This document shows positions 20,386-29,756 of a stretch of DNA of 64,000 nt, in pieces. Numbering within the stretch: position 1 is the stretch's first letter; each line of letters starts with the position of its first letter. Source of the DNA: Gammaproteobacteria bacterium (lineage in GTDB: Bacteria > Pseudomonadota > Gammaproteobacteria > UBA6186 > Azoamicaceae); NCBI GenBank assembly GCA_020054325.1, contig JAGVLG010000091.1, positions 1 to 64,000 on the forward strand, read 5' to 3'. The notes beneath the pieces are model-generated. The model did not search any database, was not told the DNA's origin, and worked only from the letters and a program-made list of their open reading frames with translations. Both the position numbers and the translations under genes were made by a program.

Positions 20386-22126
20386 TTTTATTTGAACTAG
20401 TCCGCGGGATTGTATCAATAATACGTACGCCACTTATTTTAAACAGAGGGTTTAATTTTACATTAATCGCGTTTTGCATTTGCGACTTAACTTGATTTAA
20501 ATCCAATTGCATCTTAGAATCTACAACAATAAAAATAATTAATTCTGTCGGAGCATCAGGATTATTTTTAGCAATTGCCACCGCCTCAATTATTCCAGGT
20601 ATTTCAGGTAAGCTTTGCTCAATTTCTGCAGCACTAACCTTAATCCCACCTAAATTCATGGCATCATCCGATCGACCTAATGATTTATAATATCCATTTG
20701 CTAGACGTTGCATTTGATCGCCATGCCGTCGCATAATTATGCCTTCGCGAGTTTTTGGCATTTCAGCATAATATTCCTTGAAATTATCGCGATTTAACAA
20801 TTCCCGCGATAAGCCAATGCTTGGTCCAATGATAGCAACTGTGCCAACATCACTAATCTGTTGTTCTTCATCTAATAATAGTAAATCCAAGCCCAAAGTT
20901 GGGGTTGCAAATGTAGCTGGGATGTTCTCGTGCAATACTGTACTTGTAATATAAGCACCGCTAATTTCAGTACCGCCACAATATTCAATTACTGGTTTAT
21001 CACCAGCCACCCGCATTAAAAATTGCATGTCGGCAGCATTAGAAGTCTCTCCAGTGGATGCAAAAAGTTTGATATGGCTCCAGTTCAAATTATCTAAAGC
21101 ATTTTTACTACGCCATGCTTTAACCAAACTAGGAACCACACCTAAAATTGTTACTTTGGTTTTAGCGATAAATTCAGTGAATTTGCGCGAGGTTGGCACA
21201 TCATAAAATAAGGCTAGAGTTGCCGAATTAATCAAAGTTGCAAAAACTAGCCACGGCCCCATCATCCAACCTAAACTTGTCGGCCAAGCAACAATATCAC
21301 GCGCTTGAATATCTTGATAAAAATAACCATCTACCGCACACTTAATCGGTGAAGTATGATCCCACACAATGGCTTTTGGTTCCCCTGTGGTGCCAGATGA
21401 AAATAATATATTTATAGGATCGTGTGGTTTGGCAACTACTGGTACAAACATTGGAATTGGTAATAAGAAGTCATGCCAACTACTATCTCCAGCACGCAGC
21501 TTAATACATAGTTCTGCATCCTTATACGGTAAGACTATCATTGGCAGCGGTAATTCTGCTAATTTTTCATATAATTCTAAGCGTTTACCATCGCGTATGA
21601 TTATATCTTGAGTAAAAATTAATTTTGCATCGCTAATAGCAAGCCGTCGCGCCACCTCAACAGCCGCAAAACTATCCGCAATTCCAACTGCCACAAAACC
21701 CGCTTGTATTATACCTAAGTATATAGCTATAGCTTCGGCGCACATTAACATGTCAATAGCAATCGCTGCACCTGGTGGCAACTTGAGTTGTTGCAAAGAG
21801 TTTGAAACGCGATTAGTTAATATTTGCAATTCACTATACGACATTTTTTGGATGATGCCATCTACGGTTTGATAAATTATTGCGATTTTGTGAGGATCGG
21901 CTTTAAAGCAGCTGGCAACAATATTATACTCTGCCCCTACTAGCCAATTTGGCATAGTATTGCCGTGAGTTAAATCTAGAATTCGGTCGTATTTTTTATG
22001 AAATCTTATGTCAACTGCAGCAATTGCTTCACGCCAAAAATCTTCGCGTTTATTATTACTCCAAGCAAATAATTCAGCATAATTTTTAAAATGATGCTGT
22101 TGCTGAAAGTTGCCGATATTACTCAT
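20336..22126 (-). CDS. Acyl-CoA synthetase, acetyl/acetoacetyl-CoA ligase-like (596 aa)
   Basis: ANL-superfamily adenylating enzyme. Motifs seen are the P-loop-like LFSSGTTGEPKAIVWDHTSP, YCGGTEISGAY, the ribose-binding YKSLGRSDD followed by MNLGGIKVSAAEIEQ, and the C-terminal catalytic Lys region RTSSNKIMRRVLREL. The LGWMMGPW segment and overall length fit the acetyl-CoA/acetoacetyl-CoA synthetase branch. The substrate cannot be fixed from sequence. The ATG at 22126 follows AAAGG and overlaps the yacG stop (ATGAGTAA), so the two genes are coupled. Its 3' end runs 50 bases into the convergent peptidase gene. Confidence 0.85.
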   Translation of the reverse strand: MSNIGNFQQQHHFKNYAELFAWSNNKREDFWREAIAAVDIRFHKKYDRILDLTHGNTMPNWLVGAEYNIVASCFKADPHKIAIIYQTVDGIIQKMSYSELQILTNRVSNSLQQLKLPPGAAIAIDMLMCAEAIAIYLGIIQAGFVAVGIADSFAAVEVARRLAISDAKLIFTQDIIIRDGKRLELYEKLAELPLPMIVLPYKDAELCIKLRAGDSSWHDFLLPIPMFVPVVAKPHDPINILFSSGTTGEPKAIVWDHTSPIKCAVDGYFYQDIQARDIVAWPTSLGWMMGPWLVFATLINSATLALFYDVPTSRKFTEFIAKTKVTILGVVPSLVKAWRSKNALDNLNWSHIKLFASTGETSNAADMQFLMRVAGDKPVIEYCGGTEISGAYITSTVLHENIPATFATPTLGLDLLLLDEEQQISDVGTVAIIGPSIGLSRELLNRDNFKEYYAEMPKTREGIIMRRHGDQMQRLANGYYKSLGRSDDAMNLGGIKVSAAEIEQSLPEIPGIIEAVAIAKNNPDAPTELIIFIVVDSKMQLDLNQVKSQMQNAINVKLNPLFKISGVRIIDTIPRTSSNKIMRRVLRELALQPIVQ

Positions 22127-22331
22127 CTTTACCTTTCTCAGCATCTTCATTTTGAGAGCTCAATCTATCTAGCTCGTCAAAATCTACCGGTTGATCTGGA
22201 ATAGCATACGCATTAGATGCCCACGCCCCTAAGTCCATAGTTTTACAACGTTCACAACAGAATGGACAAAATGGATTTTTCATATCCCACTTAACTTCTT
22301 TTTTACATGTCGGACATAAAACTGTTTCCAA
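22119..22331 (-). CDS. yacG: DNA gyrase inhibitor YacG
   Basis: 70-residue zinc-ribbon protein with CPTCKKEVKW, then CPFCCERCKTMDLGAWA and the tail YAIPD, the YacG signature. In E. coli YacG binds GyrB and inhibits gyrase. The TTG at 22331 is chosen because AGGAG lies 6 bases upstream; a TTG at 22346 would place the ribosome site inside the gene. In many gammaproteobacteria yacG sits near coaE and pilD, but here it is coupled to an acyl-CoA synthetase and divergent from ilvE. Confidence 0.9.
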   Translation of the reverse strand: METVLCPTCKKEVKWDMKNPFCPFCCERCKTMDLGAWASNAYAIPDQPVDFDELDRLSSQNEDAEKGKDE

Positions 22332-22367
22332 GAAATTCTCCTGCAACTAAATCCTACCTCTGCTAGA

Positions 22368-22395
22368 ATTATACCTATCTGCTCAATAACTTGAA
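22368..22395 (-). promoter_or_regulatory. Candidate yacG promoter
   Basis: Minus-strand TATAAT at 22368-22373 with a weak -35 (TTCAAG) 16 bases upstream, about 37 bases before the TTG start. Confidence 0.35.
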
Positions 22396-22429
22396 GCATT
22401 TGAGGCGATAATCTCAAATCAATGAGCAG
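22379..22429. promoter_or_regulatory. Nested inverted repeats in the yacG-ilvE divergent region
   Basis: Outer arms CTGCTCA (22379-22385) and TGAGCAG (22423-22429) enclose inner arms ATTTGAG (22398-22404) and CTCAAAT (22413-22419). The element overlaps the candidate yacG -35 and lies 37 bases before ilvE. It could be paired operators or a stable leader hairpin. Confidence 0.5.
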
Positions 22430-22465
22430 ACACAGTATAGTATATCTAATCGCAGGAGTAGCATC

Positions 22466-23386
22466 ATGACAATGGCAGATAAACCAGGCTTCATTTGGTT
22501 TGAGGGCAAACTAGTGCCGTGGAGTGATGCAAAAATCCATGTATTAACGCACGGGCTGCATTATGGTACCGGTGTATTCGAAGGCATACGCGCTTACGAA
22601 GCTAATAAAGGCACAGCGATTTTTCGACTCAATGATCACGTACAACGTTTGTTTAACTCTTTAAAAATTTTGAACATGAAAATCCCATATGATTTTCAAA
22701 CTATTTTTGAGGCTATAAAAGCAGTTGTACGAGAAAATAAATTAAAGGCTGCTTATATCCGGCCCATCTGTTTTTATGGGGATGATCGCCTCGGATTATC
22801 TGTTAATGGAGTTAGCGTGAAAACAGCAATCGCGGCTTGGGAATGGGGCGAATATTTGGGTAAAGGCAGTGAATCTGGCGGTATTAAAGCACATGTTTCT
22901 TCATTCTCGCGCCACCATGTTAATGCTGCCATGGGTAAAGCTAAAATAAGTGGCCAATATGTAAATTCCACTCTAGCACAAATGCATGCGAGTGCAGCTG
23001 GCTTTGATGAAGCTATTTTATTAGATACCATGGGCTTTGTTTCAGAAGGTTCAGGTGAGAATATTTTTTTAGTAAAGAACAAAAAATTGCTAACACCAAT
23101 GTTAAGCTCATGTTTAGAAGGTATCACCAGAGATTCAGTGATAGCTTTCGCAGCCGATCTCGGAATTCCGGTAATTGAACGTAATATTACCAGAGATGAA
23201 CTTTACACCGCTGACGAGGTTTTCTTCACTGGAACTGCAGCTGAAATAACCCCGATCTGCTCTATTGATCATCGCGAAGTAGGTAGTGGCAAACCTGGGG
23301 CAATTACTAAATTAATACAGACTACATTTTTTGATTGTGTGCACGGCCGCAGTCTACAACATAATGATTGGTTAAGTTATGTATAA
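22466..23386 (+). CDS. ilvE: Branched-chain amino acid aminotransferase
   Basis: 306 residues (E. coli 309). A fold-type IV PLP aminotransferase that exchanges the amino group between leucine, isoleucine or valine and 2-oxoglutarate. Seen are WFEGKLVPW, HGLHYGTGVFEGIRAY near the N-terminus, the PLP-lysine segment AAMGKAKISGQYVNS near residue 160, FVSEGSGENIFLV, and the C-terminal EVFFTGTAAEITPI. An AGGAG site lies 7 bases before the ATG. It is a single gene with no other ilv gene nearby, so it may serve synthesis or catabolism. Confidence 0.96.
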   Translation: MTMADKPGFIWFEGKLVPWSDAKIHVLTHGLHYGTGVFEGIRAYEANKGTAIFRLNDHVQRLFNSLKILNMKIPYDFQTIFEAIKAVVRENKLKAAYIRPICFYGDDRLGLSVNGVSVKTAIAAWEWGEYLGKGSESGGIKAHVSSFSRHHVNAAMGKAKISGQYVNSTLAQMHASAAGFDEAILLDTMGFVSEGSGENIFLVKNKKLLTPMLSSCLEGITRDSVIAFAADLGIPVIERNITRDELYTADEVFFTGTAAEITPICSIDHREVGSGKPGAITKLIQTTFFDCVHGRSLQHNDWLSYV

Positions 23387-23397
23387 GCTAGCAGCGA

Positions 23398-24162
23398 CTA
23401 ACCGCCAGGTGCAGGTTTAAACTCACCGCTCTTAACACGCGTCGTCGTCTTCATCACTGAGCTTAGCGAACCAGCCATGGATGCAACCGCTGCAAAACTT
23501 GATTTTCTTCTAGGTGATGGCAAACCTAATGACCTCGGTGACGCAGGTGCTGGTGAGCCAGGATCAATTGTCTGGTAGGAGGCAACTACATCTGCACCTG
23601 AACCAGACTGCGTCGCTGCTGCGCCAGGAGAACCCATGCTTAAACCAGAAAATGCCTTAGAAAGGCTTGGTCTTCTGAAAATTAGTGAGGAGGCAGCACC
23701 TTCAGTCCGACTCGGTGAACGTGAATGGACAGGCGAACCGGCTGAAGGCGAACCAGCAACACTACTGTGCATTGGAGATAGTGGCGATACAGAGCGCGGG
23801 CTAGCAGCAAGTTGCGATTCATTTTGTTTTTGAGTACGCAAGTTATCTAATGCATCTGAAGCTGCATTTTCTCCATATAAAGCATCAAAGCCAGCCACAT
23901 CAATTTCGCTACGCAACATGGTAATGGTTACATTCAGATCTACAGTACGTGCTTGCTTACCAGCAGCAGAGATAATAGTTAATTCTAAAGAGGCAATTTT
24001 AAGTACATCTTCGTCATCAAAGGTATTGATTAACCAAGTATTTATTTGGTCTTTTAATTCATGATATTGACCAGCATTGTAGGTAACACTGAGATTACAC
24101 GCACGACAAGCAAGTGCGATTAATACTTCCGTATTAGTGAGACCAGATGTAGATACAATCAT
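23398..24162 (-). CDS. Ser-Pro-rich hypothetical protein (254 aa)
   Basis: Family unknown. The first ~110 residues look folded (VLIALACRACNLSVTYNAG, LKIASLELTIISAAG). The rest is low-complexity and rich in Ser, Pro, Gly and Arg, with repeated SP pairs (SPRSVSPLSP, SPVHSRSPSR, SPRSLGLPSPRRKSS) and RRPS/RRKS sites that look like eukaryotic kinase targets. A GAGG site lies 6 bases before the ATG. It is a single gene between ilvE (convergent) and the YiiX-like gene (divergent). A host-directed role is a guess based on composition only. Confidence 0.6.
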   Translation of the reverse strand: MIVSTSGLTNTEVLIALACRACNLSVTYNAGQYHELKDQINTWLINTFDDEDVLKIASLELTIISAAGKQARTVDLNVTITMLRSEIDVAGFDALYGENAASDALDNLRTQKQNESQLAASPRSVSPLSPMHSSVAGSPSAGSPVHSRSPSRTEGAASSLIFRRPSLSKAFSGLSMGSPGAAATQSGSGADVVASYQTIDPGSPAPASPRSLGLPSPRRKSSFAAVASMAGSLSSVMKTTTRVKSGEFKPAPGG

Positions 24163-24306
24163 TTTTTCCTCTATTACCTAAGGGGCGAACTTTGTCAGCT
24201 TGATAAATTTATATTATTAAAGCCCATAGACTACCATACACTTCAATATAAAGCAAATTCTTTTAGGTACTCACCTTACCTAAATTCAAATGGTGACGAC
24301 TAGGGC

Positions 24307-24312
24307 TATAAT
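24307..24312 (+). promoter_or_regulatory. Consensus -10 directly before a start codon
   Basis: TATAAT ends 6 bases before the ATG at 24319, with a weak TTCAAA upstream at 16-base spacing. No ribosome site is visible before that ATG, so the transcript could be leaderless. Confidence 0.4.
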
Positions 24313-24318
24313 ATATAC

Positions 24319-25158
24319 ATGCGTAATATTGCTGAATGGTTAATTGAAGCTGTTAGTAAATGGTTGCTAGTTGAGTCTCCGCCAAAACGAGGCTATCTGA
24401 GCGATTTTAATATTATATGTAAAGAGATAGTACAGGGTGATGTCTTATTAGTTGAAGGACGTAGCCGAGCTAGCTCTATAATCAGGCGCATTACCCAAAG
24501 CCCTTGGACCCATGCAATGTTGTATATTGGACGTAGCACCGATATCAAAGATCATAATTTTCGTGAAATTGTGGAAAGGATCGGTAACTATCCGCCAGAG
24601 ACACAACTAATCATTGAAAGTGAAATTGGATTGGGTACAGTGATTGCACCCCTAGAGAAATATAAACTAGATCATATGCGGATCTTGCGGCCACGTGGTC
24701 TTACCAAAAATGCTGCACAACAACTTATTAATTTTGCAATAACCAGGCTAGGTAGAAAATATAATTACCGGCATGTATTGGATTTAGCGCGTTTTATATT
24801 TCCGTGGGGTTTGTTTCCACGTCGCTGGCGTTCAAGTTTGTTCCAACATAATGCGTTACAACCAACCATGGACATTTGCTCATCAATGATTGCTAGCGCT
24901 TTTGCTCATGTTGGCTATCCGATCCTACCTTTGGTGCGCAAAAATAATAGTATGCAGATAGAGTTAATAGAGCGTAATCCAAATTTATTTGTGCCGAGCG
25001 ATTTTGATTTTTCACCATTTTTTGATGTGATCAAATACCCAATCATCCCTACGGATGCCCAAGGTGAATATAAAAATCTTAACTGGCGGTTCGGAGCAAC
25101 TAGCAATGATCCCGAAGAAGATGCTAAAAATGGCTACTTCGATGAACCATTAGAATGA
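24319..25158 (+). CDS. YiiX/YebB-like permuted NlpC/P60 hydrolase (279 aa)
   Basis: The segment GDVLLVEGRSRASSIIRRIT followed by SPWTHAMLYIG (candidate catalytic His) and, about 120 residues later, MDICSSMIASAFAHVGYP (candidate catalytic Cys) is the circularly permuted papain-like arrangement of the YaeF/YiiX family (DUF830). ITRLGRKYNYRHVLDL is the usual Y/N-rich link. Members are thought to cut amide bonds in peptidoglycan-related or lipid-linked substrates; the substrate here is unknown. There is no clear signal peptide. The 3' end overlaps the convergent TPR gene by 25 bases. Confidence 0.8.
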   Translation: MRNIAEWLIEAVSKWLLVESPPKRGYLSDFNIICKEIVQGDVLLVEGRSRASSIIRRITQSPWTHAMLYIGRSTDIKDHNFREIVERIGNYPPETQLIIESEIGLGTVIAPLEKYKLDHMRILRPRGLTKNAAQQLINFAITRLGRKYNYRHVLDLARFIFPWGLFPRRWRSSLFQHNALQPTMDICSSMIASAFAHVGYPILPLVRKNNSMQIELIERNPNLFVPSDFDFSPFFDVIKYPIIPTDAQGEYKNLNWRFGATSNDPEEDAKNGYFDEPLE

Positions 25159-26201
25159 TCGGATCTGGAATTATTTAGCATACCCTCTATACCGAGATTT
25201 TGTGCCGTTACTTCATCACTAGCTGCAGCACCTGGATTACCAGCCTTGGTATAAATCGCTGCTCGTAACCGAAATGCTTTGGAATTTTTAGGATCTTGCT
25301 CAATAACGTAATTTACATCTTTCAAAGCCAGATCTAATTGATTTAAATTTAAATGCATTATTGCGCGGCGATAATGTGCCTCAATACGATGCTGCAGTGC
25401 TTGCAGCTCATCGGTGGGATCATTTGGATCTTTATTAGGTACTGCAAACTGAATTGCCTTAGTATATTGTTCCAATGCTTCCATGGGTTTTTTATCTCTT
25501 TCATAGAGTGTGCCCAAATTAAAGTATGCTTGTTGGTAATTTGGATCTAATTGAATAGCTTTTTTGTAATCAGCCTCAGCGCCAGAAAAATTACCTTTTT
25601 CAACCAAAGATAAACCACGGGCGTTGTAAATTCTTGGATCATCATTTTTATATACTAGTGCTGAGTTAAAATCGCGAATTGCATCATCATGCTCTAACCG
25701 TTTTTCGAAACATAGCCCCCTGTTATAATAGGCATTGGCAGATTCCGGGGTAATTGCAATTGCTTTAGTATAATCTGCGATTGCAGCATTAAAATGATTT
25801 AACTTTTGATAAATTAAAGCGCGCTGATAATAAGCATTACCATCTTTTGGGTTCTGAACAATCTGTGAAGTATACATACTTATTAAATCTTTATCGCTTA
25901 AACCATGGTTTGGTTCTTTGCCATAATCTTTATCAGTAGCTACAACACTGGTTGTTTGGTTATTAGATGGATCTGATGTATGGCTAGCAGAACCCGCTGC
26001 TTGAGTCGCACCACTATTCACTTTACTGCCTTCCGGAAACCCAGCATGATAGCCGCCTGTTATAGGCGCAACAGGTGCAATGGTCTTGGTTATGGGCTTT
26101 GGTACTTGGTTGTTATTTTGGTTAGGGCTAGATAAGAGATGATACATTCCATATACAACAATAACGGCAACAATTGCAGTTATTAGCAATTTCCTATTCA
26201 T
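25134..26201 (-). CDS. Membrane-anchored TPR protein (355 aa)
   Basis: An N-terminal membrane segment (LLITAIVAVIVVYGMYHLL) is followed by a Pro/Ser/Thr-rich linker to about residue 95 and then six or so TPR units, with typical KDGNAYYQRALIYQKL, ESANAYYNRGLCFEK and PNYQQAYFNLGTLYE. It probably works as a periplasm-facing scaffold. The ATG at 26201 has AGGTGG 7 bases upstream; its start overlaps the end of the preceding small gene by 8 bases, so it is in the secA transcription unit. Partner unknown. Confidence 0.8.
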   Translation of the reverse strand: MNRKLLITAIVAVIVVYGMYHLLSSPNQNNNQVPKPITKTIAPVAPITGGYHAGFPEGSKVNSGATQAAGSASHTSDPSNNQTTSVVATDKDYGKEPNHGLSDKDLISMYTSQIVQNPKDGNAYYQRALIYQKLNHFNAAIADYTKAIAITPESANAYYNRGLCFEKRLEHDDAIRDFNSALVYKNDDPRIYNARGLSLVEKGNFSGAEADYKKAIQLDPNYQQAYFNLGTLYERDKKPMEALEQYTKAIQFAVPNKDPNDPTDELQALQHRIEAHYRRAIMHLNLNQLDLALKDVNYVIEQDPKNSKAFRLRAAIYTKAGNPGAAASDEVTAQNLGIEGMLNNSRSDHSNGSSK

Positions 26202-26508
26202 ATGCAATCCACCTATTTTGCCTGCGTATAGTGCCGCTGCAAACTAAAAACATTTGCAACGCAAAATCCATGGCACGATTTTTCCATGTAAAAGTAGCAC
26301 CTAAGCTACGACTTAAATTTCCATTATCAAAGATTTGATCTACAAAAACATTATATTCATTTTGGAACTCTGCAACCAGCCAACGTGTATTTTTCCAAAC
26401 TGGCGATTCGTAAATAATTTTTCCATATTCAATAAGTGGATTACTGTGTAATTGTAATGCCGCTTGCTTTTGAACTTGTAAATAATACTCTAGCCAACGT
26501 TGCGTCAT
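26194..26508 (-). CDS. Small hypothetical protein downstream of secA (104 aa)
   Basis: Begins [20 protein letters not shown] and is predicted helical with several Trp residues ([18 protein letters not shown]). No known domain is recognised. The ATG at 26508 overlaps the secA stop (ATGA) and has AGGTGG upstream, so translation is coupled to SecA. The start of the TPR gene overlaps its stop. A role linked to secretion is possible from position alone. Confidence 0.65.
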   Translation of the reverse strand: MTQRWLEYYLQVQKQAALQLHSNPLIEYGKIIYESPVWKNTRWLVAEFQNEYNVFVDQIFDNGNLSRSLGATFTWKNRAMDFALQMFLVCSGTIRRQNRWIAYE

Positions 26509-29249
26509 GTTACCACCTTTAAGCTCCCGTGACACTGCTTGTACTTGCGACCCGAACCACATGGACAAGGATCATTACGACCAATCTTTGGCTGCTCACG
26601 TACAAAAGGTGGCTCATGTGGTGCTGGGGCCTGTGGCATTTCTGGAGCTACTGCTTGCTCTGGGTTAATTAAAGATCCAGCAGTATCATGTTGAAATTGT
26701 AATTTAGTAGTTTCTTTACGCATACTTTCATCAACTGCAGCAACATCGGTTTCTGCCCGAACTTGCATTTTAGCTAATAAGCCTACTACTTCATGTTTAA
26801 TATTTTCAAGCATATTAGTAAATAATGTAAATGCTTCGCGTTTGTATTCTTGCTTTGGATCTTTCTGAGCGTAACCACGCAAATGAATACTTTGTCGCAC
26901 ATAATCCATAGTTGCCAAATGCTCTTTCCAGGCACTGTCTAAAGTATTCAACATGATCACTTTTTCTAAATGGCGCATGTTCTGTGCCCCAAGTTGCTGT
27001 TCTTTTGCTTGATGCAACTTGATAAAGTGATCTACTAGACGTTGTGTCAATACTTCCTGGTTTAAATTTTTATCTGCATCTAACCAATTCTGAATTGGTA
27101 ATTTTTGTCCAAACTCATGCTCTAAAGCCTGTTCCAGTTCAAGAACTTGCCATTGCTCTTCTAAGCTTTGCGGCGGTAGATACTGCGCAACTAAGCCATG
27201 GATTACGCTTTCTTGCATCTCACGAATTGTGGCTGAAACATCATTAGTATCCATTAATTCGTTACGTTGCTGGTAAATAACTTTACGCTGATCATTGGCA
27301 ACATTATCAAATTCTAACAATTGCTTACGAATATCAAAGTTATGTCCCTCAACTTTACGTTGGGCATTTTCAATTGCTTTGGTAACAATTGAAGCAGTAA
27401 TTGCTTCTCCTTTAGCCATACCAAGTTTATTCAAGAAATTAGATAGATTTTCTGAAATAAAGATGCGCATTAAGTTATCGCGAATTGATAAATAAAAGCG
27501 CGTACTACCAGGATCACCTTGACGCCCCGAACGACCACGTAATTGATTATCAATACGCCTCGATTCATGTCGTTCAGTACCTATAATATGTAAGCCACCG
27601 CTAGCAATTACCGCATCATGCCGCTCTTGCCACTCGCGCTTTAATTTTTCAACATCAATAATATCGCCTTCAGCTGCTGCTGCCCTATGCTTCGCAATTT
27701 CTGCTTCTAAATTACCGCCTAATACAATGTCCGTACCGCGGCCTGCCATGTTAGTAGCGATAGTTACTGCCCCAGGCCGTCCTGCCTCAGCAATAATTTC
27801 TGCCTCTTGCTCATGGAACTTTGCATTTAAAACATTATGTGGAATTTTGTGTTTCTTTAATAAGCCAGAAAGGTACTCTGAAGTTTCAATTGAAATTGTA
27901 CCAACTAATACTGGCTGCTTACGCGCGGCGCAATCTCGAATATCTTCAATAATTGCATCAAATTTTTCTTCTTGGGTTAAATAAACTAAATCACCCATAT
28001 CTTTACGGCTGTTAGCTTTGTTCGTAGGAATCACCACTACTTCAAGGCCATAGATCTGCTGTAACTCATATGCTTCAGTATCCGCAGTACCAGTCATACC
28101 AGCAAGTTTATCGTATAATCTAAAGTAATTTTGGAATGTAATTGAAGCTAAAGTTTGGTTTTCACTTTGAATTGTAACGCCTTCTTTGGCCTCTACAGCT
28201 TGATGTAAACCCTCTGACCAACGTCGTCCCGGCATACTACGACCCGTGTGCTCATCAACAATAACAACTTCATCATTTTTAACAATGTATTCAACATCGC
28301 GCTTATACAACGCATGCGCTCGCAGTGCAGCATACACATGGTGCACTAAATTAATATTTTGTGCGTCATATAAACTAGCGCCCTCTGGCAACAAACCTTC
28401 TTTAACTAATAACTCTTCAATATGCTGATGTCCCTGTTCAGTTAAAAACGCTTGCTTATTTTTTTCATCTAAAGAATAATCGCCTGGACCATCTTTCTCG
28501 GTTTGTACTGTTAATCTTGGAATTAATTTATTGATCTTAATGTAAAGATCCGAGCTATCTTGATCGGCTCCAGAAATAATTAATGGGGTACGAGCTTCGT
28601 CAATTAAAATTGAATCCACTTCATCCACAATCGCATACGCCAATTTACCCTGCATACGCTCTTCTTTTGAAAAAGCCATATTGTCGCGTAAGTAATCAAA
28701 ACCAAATTCATTGTTGGTACCATAAATTATATCGCAAGCATATGCGGCTTGTTTTTCTGGTAAAGCCATACCATGAATTACCACCCCCACAGTTAAGCCT
28801 AATGCTTCGTAAATTGGTGTCATCCAATGCGCATCGCGTTTTGCAAGATAATCGTTTACAGTAACAATATGCACACCATTACCAGTCAAAGCATTTAAGC
28901 ACGCTGGTAAGGTAGCTACTAAAGTTTTACCTTCACCCGTACGCATTTCAGCGATTTGGCCGTTAAATAAGGTAATACCCCCAATTAACTGTACATCGAA
29001 ATGCCGCATCCCCATAGTACGCTTGGACACTTCACGTACCAGTGCAAATGACTCTGGTAAGAGTGAATCTAAAGATTCGCCTTGATCATGTCTTTGTTTT
29101 AAACCTGCAAAATGTTGTTTTAATTGCTCTAGGGAAAAATCTACAAACTTTGCCTCCAGATCATTGATACTGGCAACATATTTACTATATTTTTTTAGTA
29201 GTCTTTCATTACGGCTACCAAATATTTTTCGCATTAAAGCGCTAATCAT
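26505..29249 (-). CDS. secA: Protein translocase ATPase SecA
   Basis: 914 residues (E. coli 901). Drives preproteins through SecYEG. Walker A is [13 protein letters not shown], Walker B is [14 protein letters not shown], and [14 protein letters not shown] and [13 protein letters not shown] are the NBD2 motifs. The C-terminus is the zinc-binding [14 protein letters not shown] (SEC-C), which binds SecB and phospholipid. It is divergent from the DciA gene with only 23 bases between. Two small downstream genes overlap in an operon-like chain. Confidence 0.98.
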   Translation of the reverse strand: MISALMRKIFGSRNERLLKKYSKYVASINDLEAKFVDFSLEQLKQHFAGLKQRHDQGESLDSLLPESFALVREVSKRTMGMRHFDVQLIGGITLFNGQIAEMRTGEGKTLVATLPACLNALTGNGVHIVTVNDYLAKRDAHWMTPIYEALGLTVGVVIHGMALPEKQAAYACDIIYGTNNEFGFDYLRDNMAFSKEERMQGKLAYAIVDEVDSILIDEARTPLIISGADQDSSDLYIKINKLIPRLTVQTEKDGPGDYSLDEKNKQAFLTEQGHQHIEELLVKEGLLPEGASLYDAQNINLVHHVYAALRAHALYKRDVEYIVKNDEVVIVDEHTGRSMPGRRWSEGLHQAVEAKEGVTIQSENQTLASITFQNYFRLYDKLAGMTGTADTEAYELQQIYGLEVVVIPTNKANSRKDMGDLVYLTQEEKFDAIIEDIRDCAARKQPVLVGTISIETSEYLSGLLKKHKIPHNVLNAKFHEQEAEIIAEAGRPGAVTIATNMAGRGTDIVLGGNLEAEIAKHRAAAAEGDIIDVEKLKREWQERHDAVIASGGLHIIGTERHESRRIDNQLRGRSGRQGDPGSTRFYLSIRDNLMRIFISENLSNFLNKLGMAKGEAITASIVTKAIENAQRKVEGHNFDIRKQLLEFDNVANDQRKVIYQQRNELMDTNDVSATIREMQESVIHGLVAQYLPPQSLEEQWQVLELEQALEHEFGQKLPIQNWLDADKNLNQEVLTQRLVDHFIKLHQAKEQQLGAQNMRHLEKVIMLNTLDSAWKEHLATMDYVRQSIHLRGYAQKDPKQEYKREAFTLFTNMLENIKHEVVGLLAKMQVRAETDVAAVDESMRKETTKLQFQHDTAGSLINPEQAVAPEMPQAPAPHEPPFVREQPKIGRNDPCPCGSGRKYKQCHGSLKVVT

Positions 29250-29272
29250 TTTTATGCTATCCTAACTGTACT

Positions 29273-29731
29273 ATGCAATATAAAACTCATAAATCATTTA
29301 CCGGTCTATTACGCAGCAACTCTCTGCTGCATAACTTCATTGCCAGGGTCGAAGACTTAGAGGCAATTAATAAACTGATCGTCAGCAAACTTGAACCAAG
29401 CCTAGCAAGTAATTGCCGCGTTGCCAACTTACGCGATGGCATTCTTATTCTAGCAACCACTAGCCCAGCATGGAACCACAAACTCCGCTTTTATTCGCTA
29501 GATTTACTTACTGAGCTACGTTCCGACCCGCGCTGGAGCGGTTTAAAATCTATCGAAATAAGAGTAGATTATCTGCCAAACACAGAAAGTGCAAGCCCAG
29601 CAAAACTCAAAGATAAAATATCCATGTCACAAGCCAGTGGGCAATTACTGCGCCAGCTGGCTGAATCTGTTAAGCACCCCCGCCTCGCAAATATGTTGCA
29701 GAAGCTTGGTTCCAGGGGAAAGTCAAAGTAG
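29273..29731 (+). CDS. DciA/DUF721 family protein (152 aa)
   Basis: Matches the DUF721 pattern: an N-terminal helical segment, then EPSLASNCRVANLRDGILILATTSPAWNHKLRF (shown in part: WNHKLRF) and LDLLTELRSDPRW, KSIEIRVDYLP. DciA loads the replicative helicase DnaB where DnaC is absent, by its DUF721 KH-like domain. The position next to secA and lpxC is conserved in many gammaproteobacteria. The C-terminal tail is helical and basic. Identity as functional DciA is inferred. Confidence 0.8.
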   Translation: MQYKTHKSFTGLLRSNSLLHNFIARVEDLEAINKLIVSKLEPSLASNCRVANLRDGILILATTSPAWNHKLRFYSLDLLTELRSDPRWSGLKSIEIRVDYLPNTESASPAKLKDKISMSQASGQLLRQLAESVKHPRLANMLQKLGSRGKSK

Positions 29732-29756
29732 ATAATATTATCCAAATGGCGAAGTG

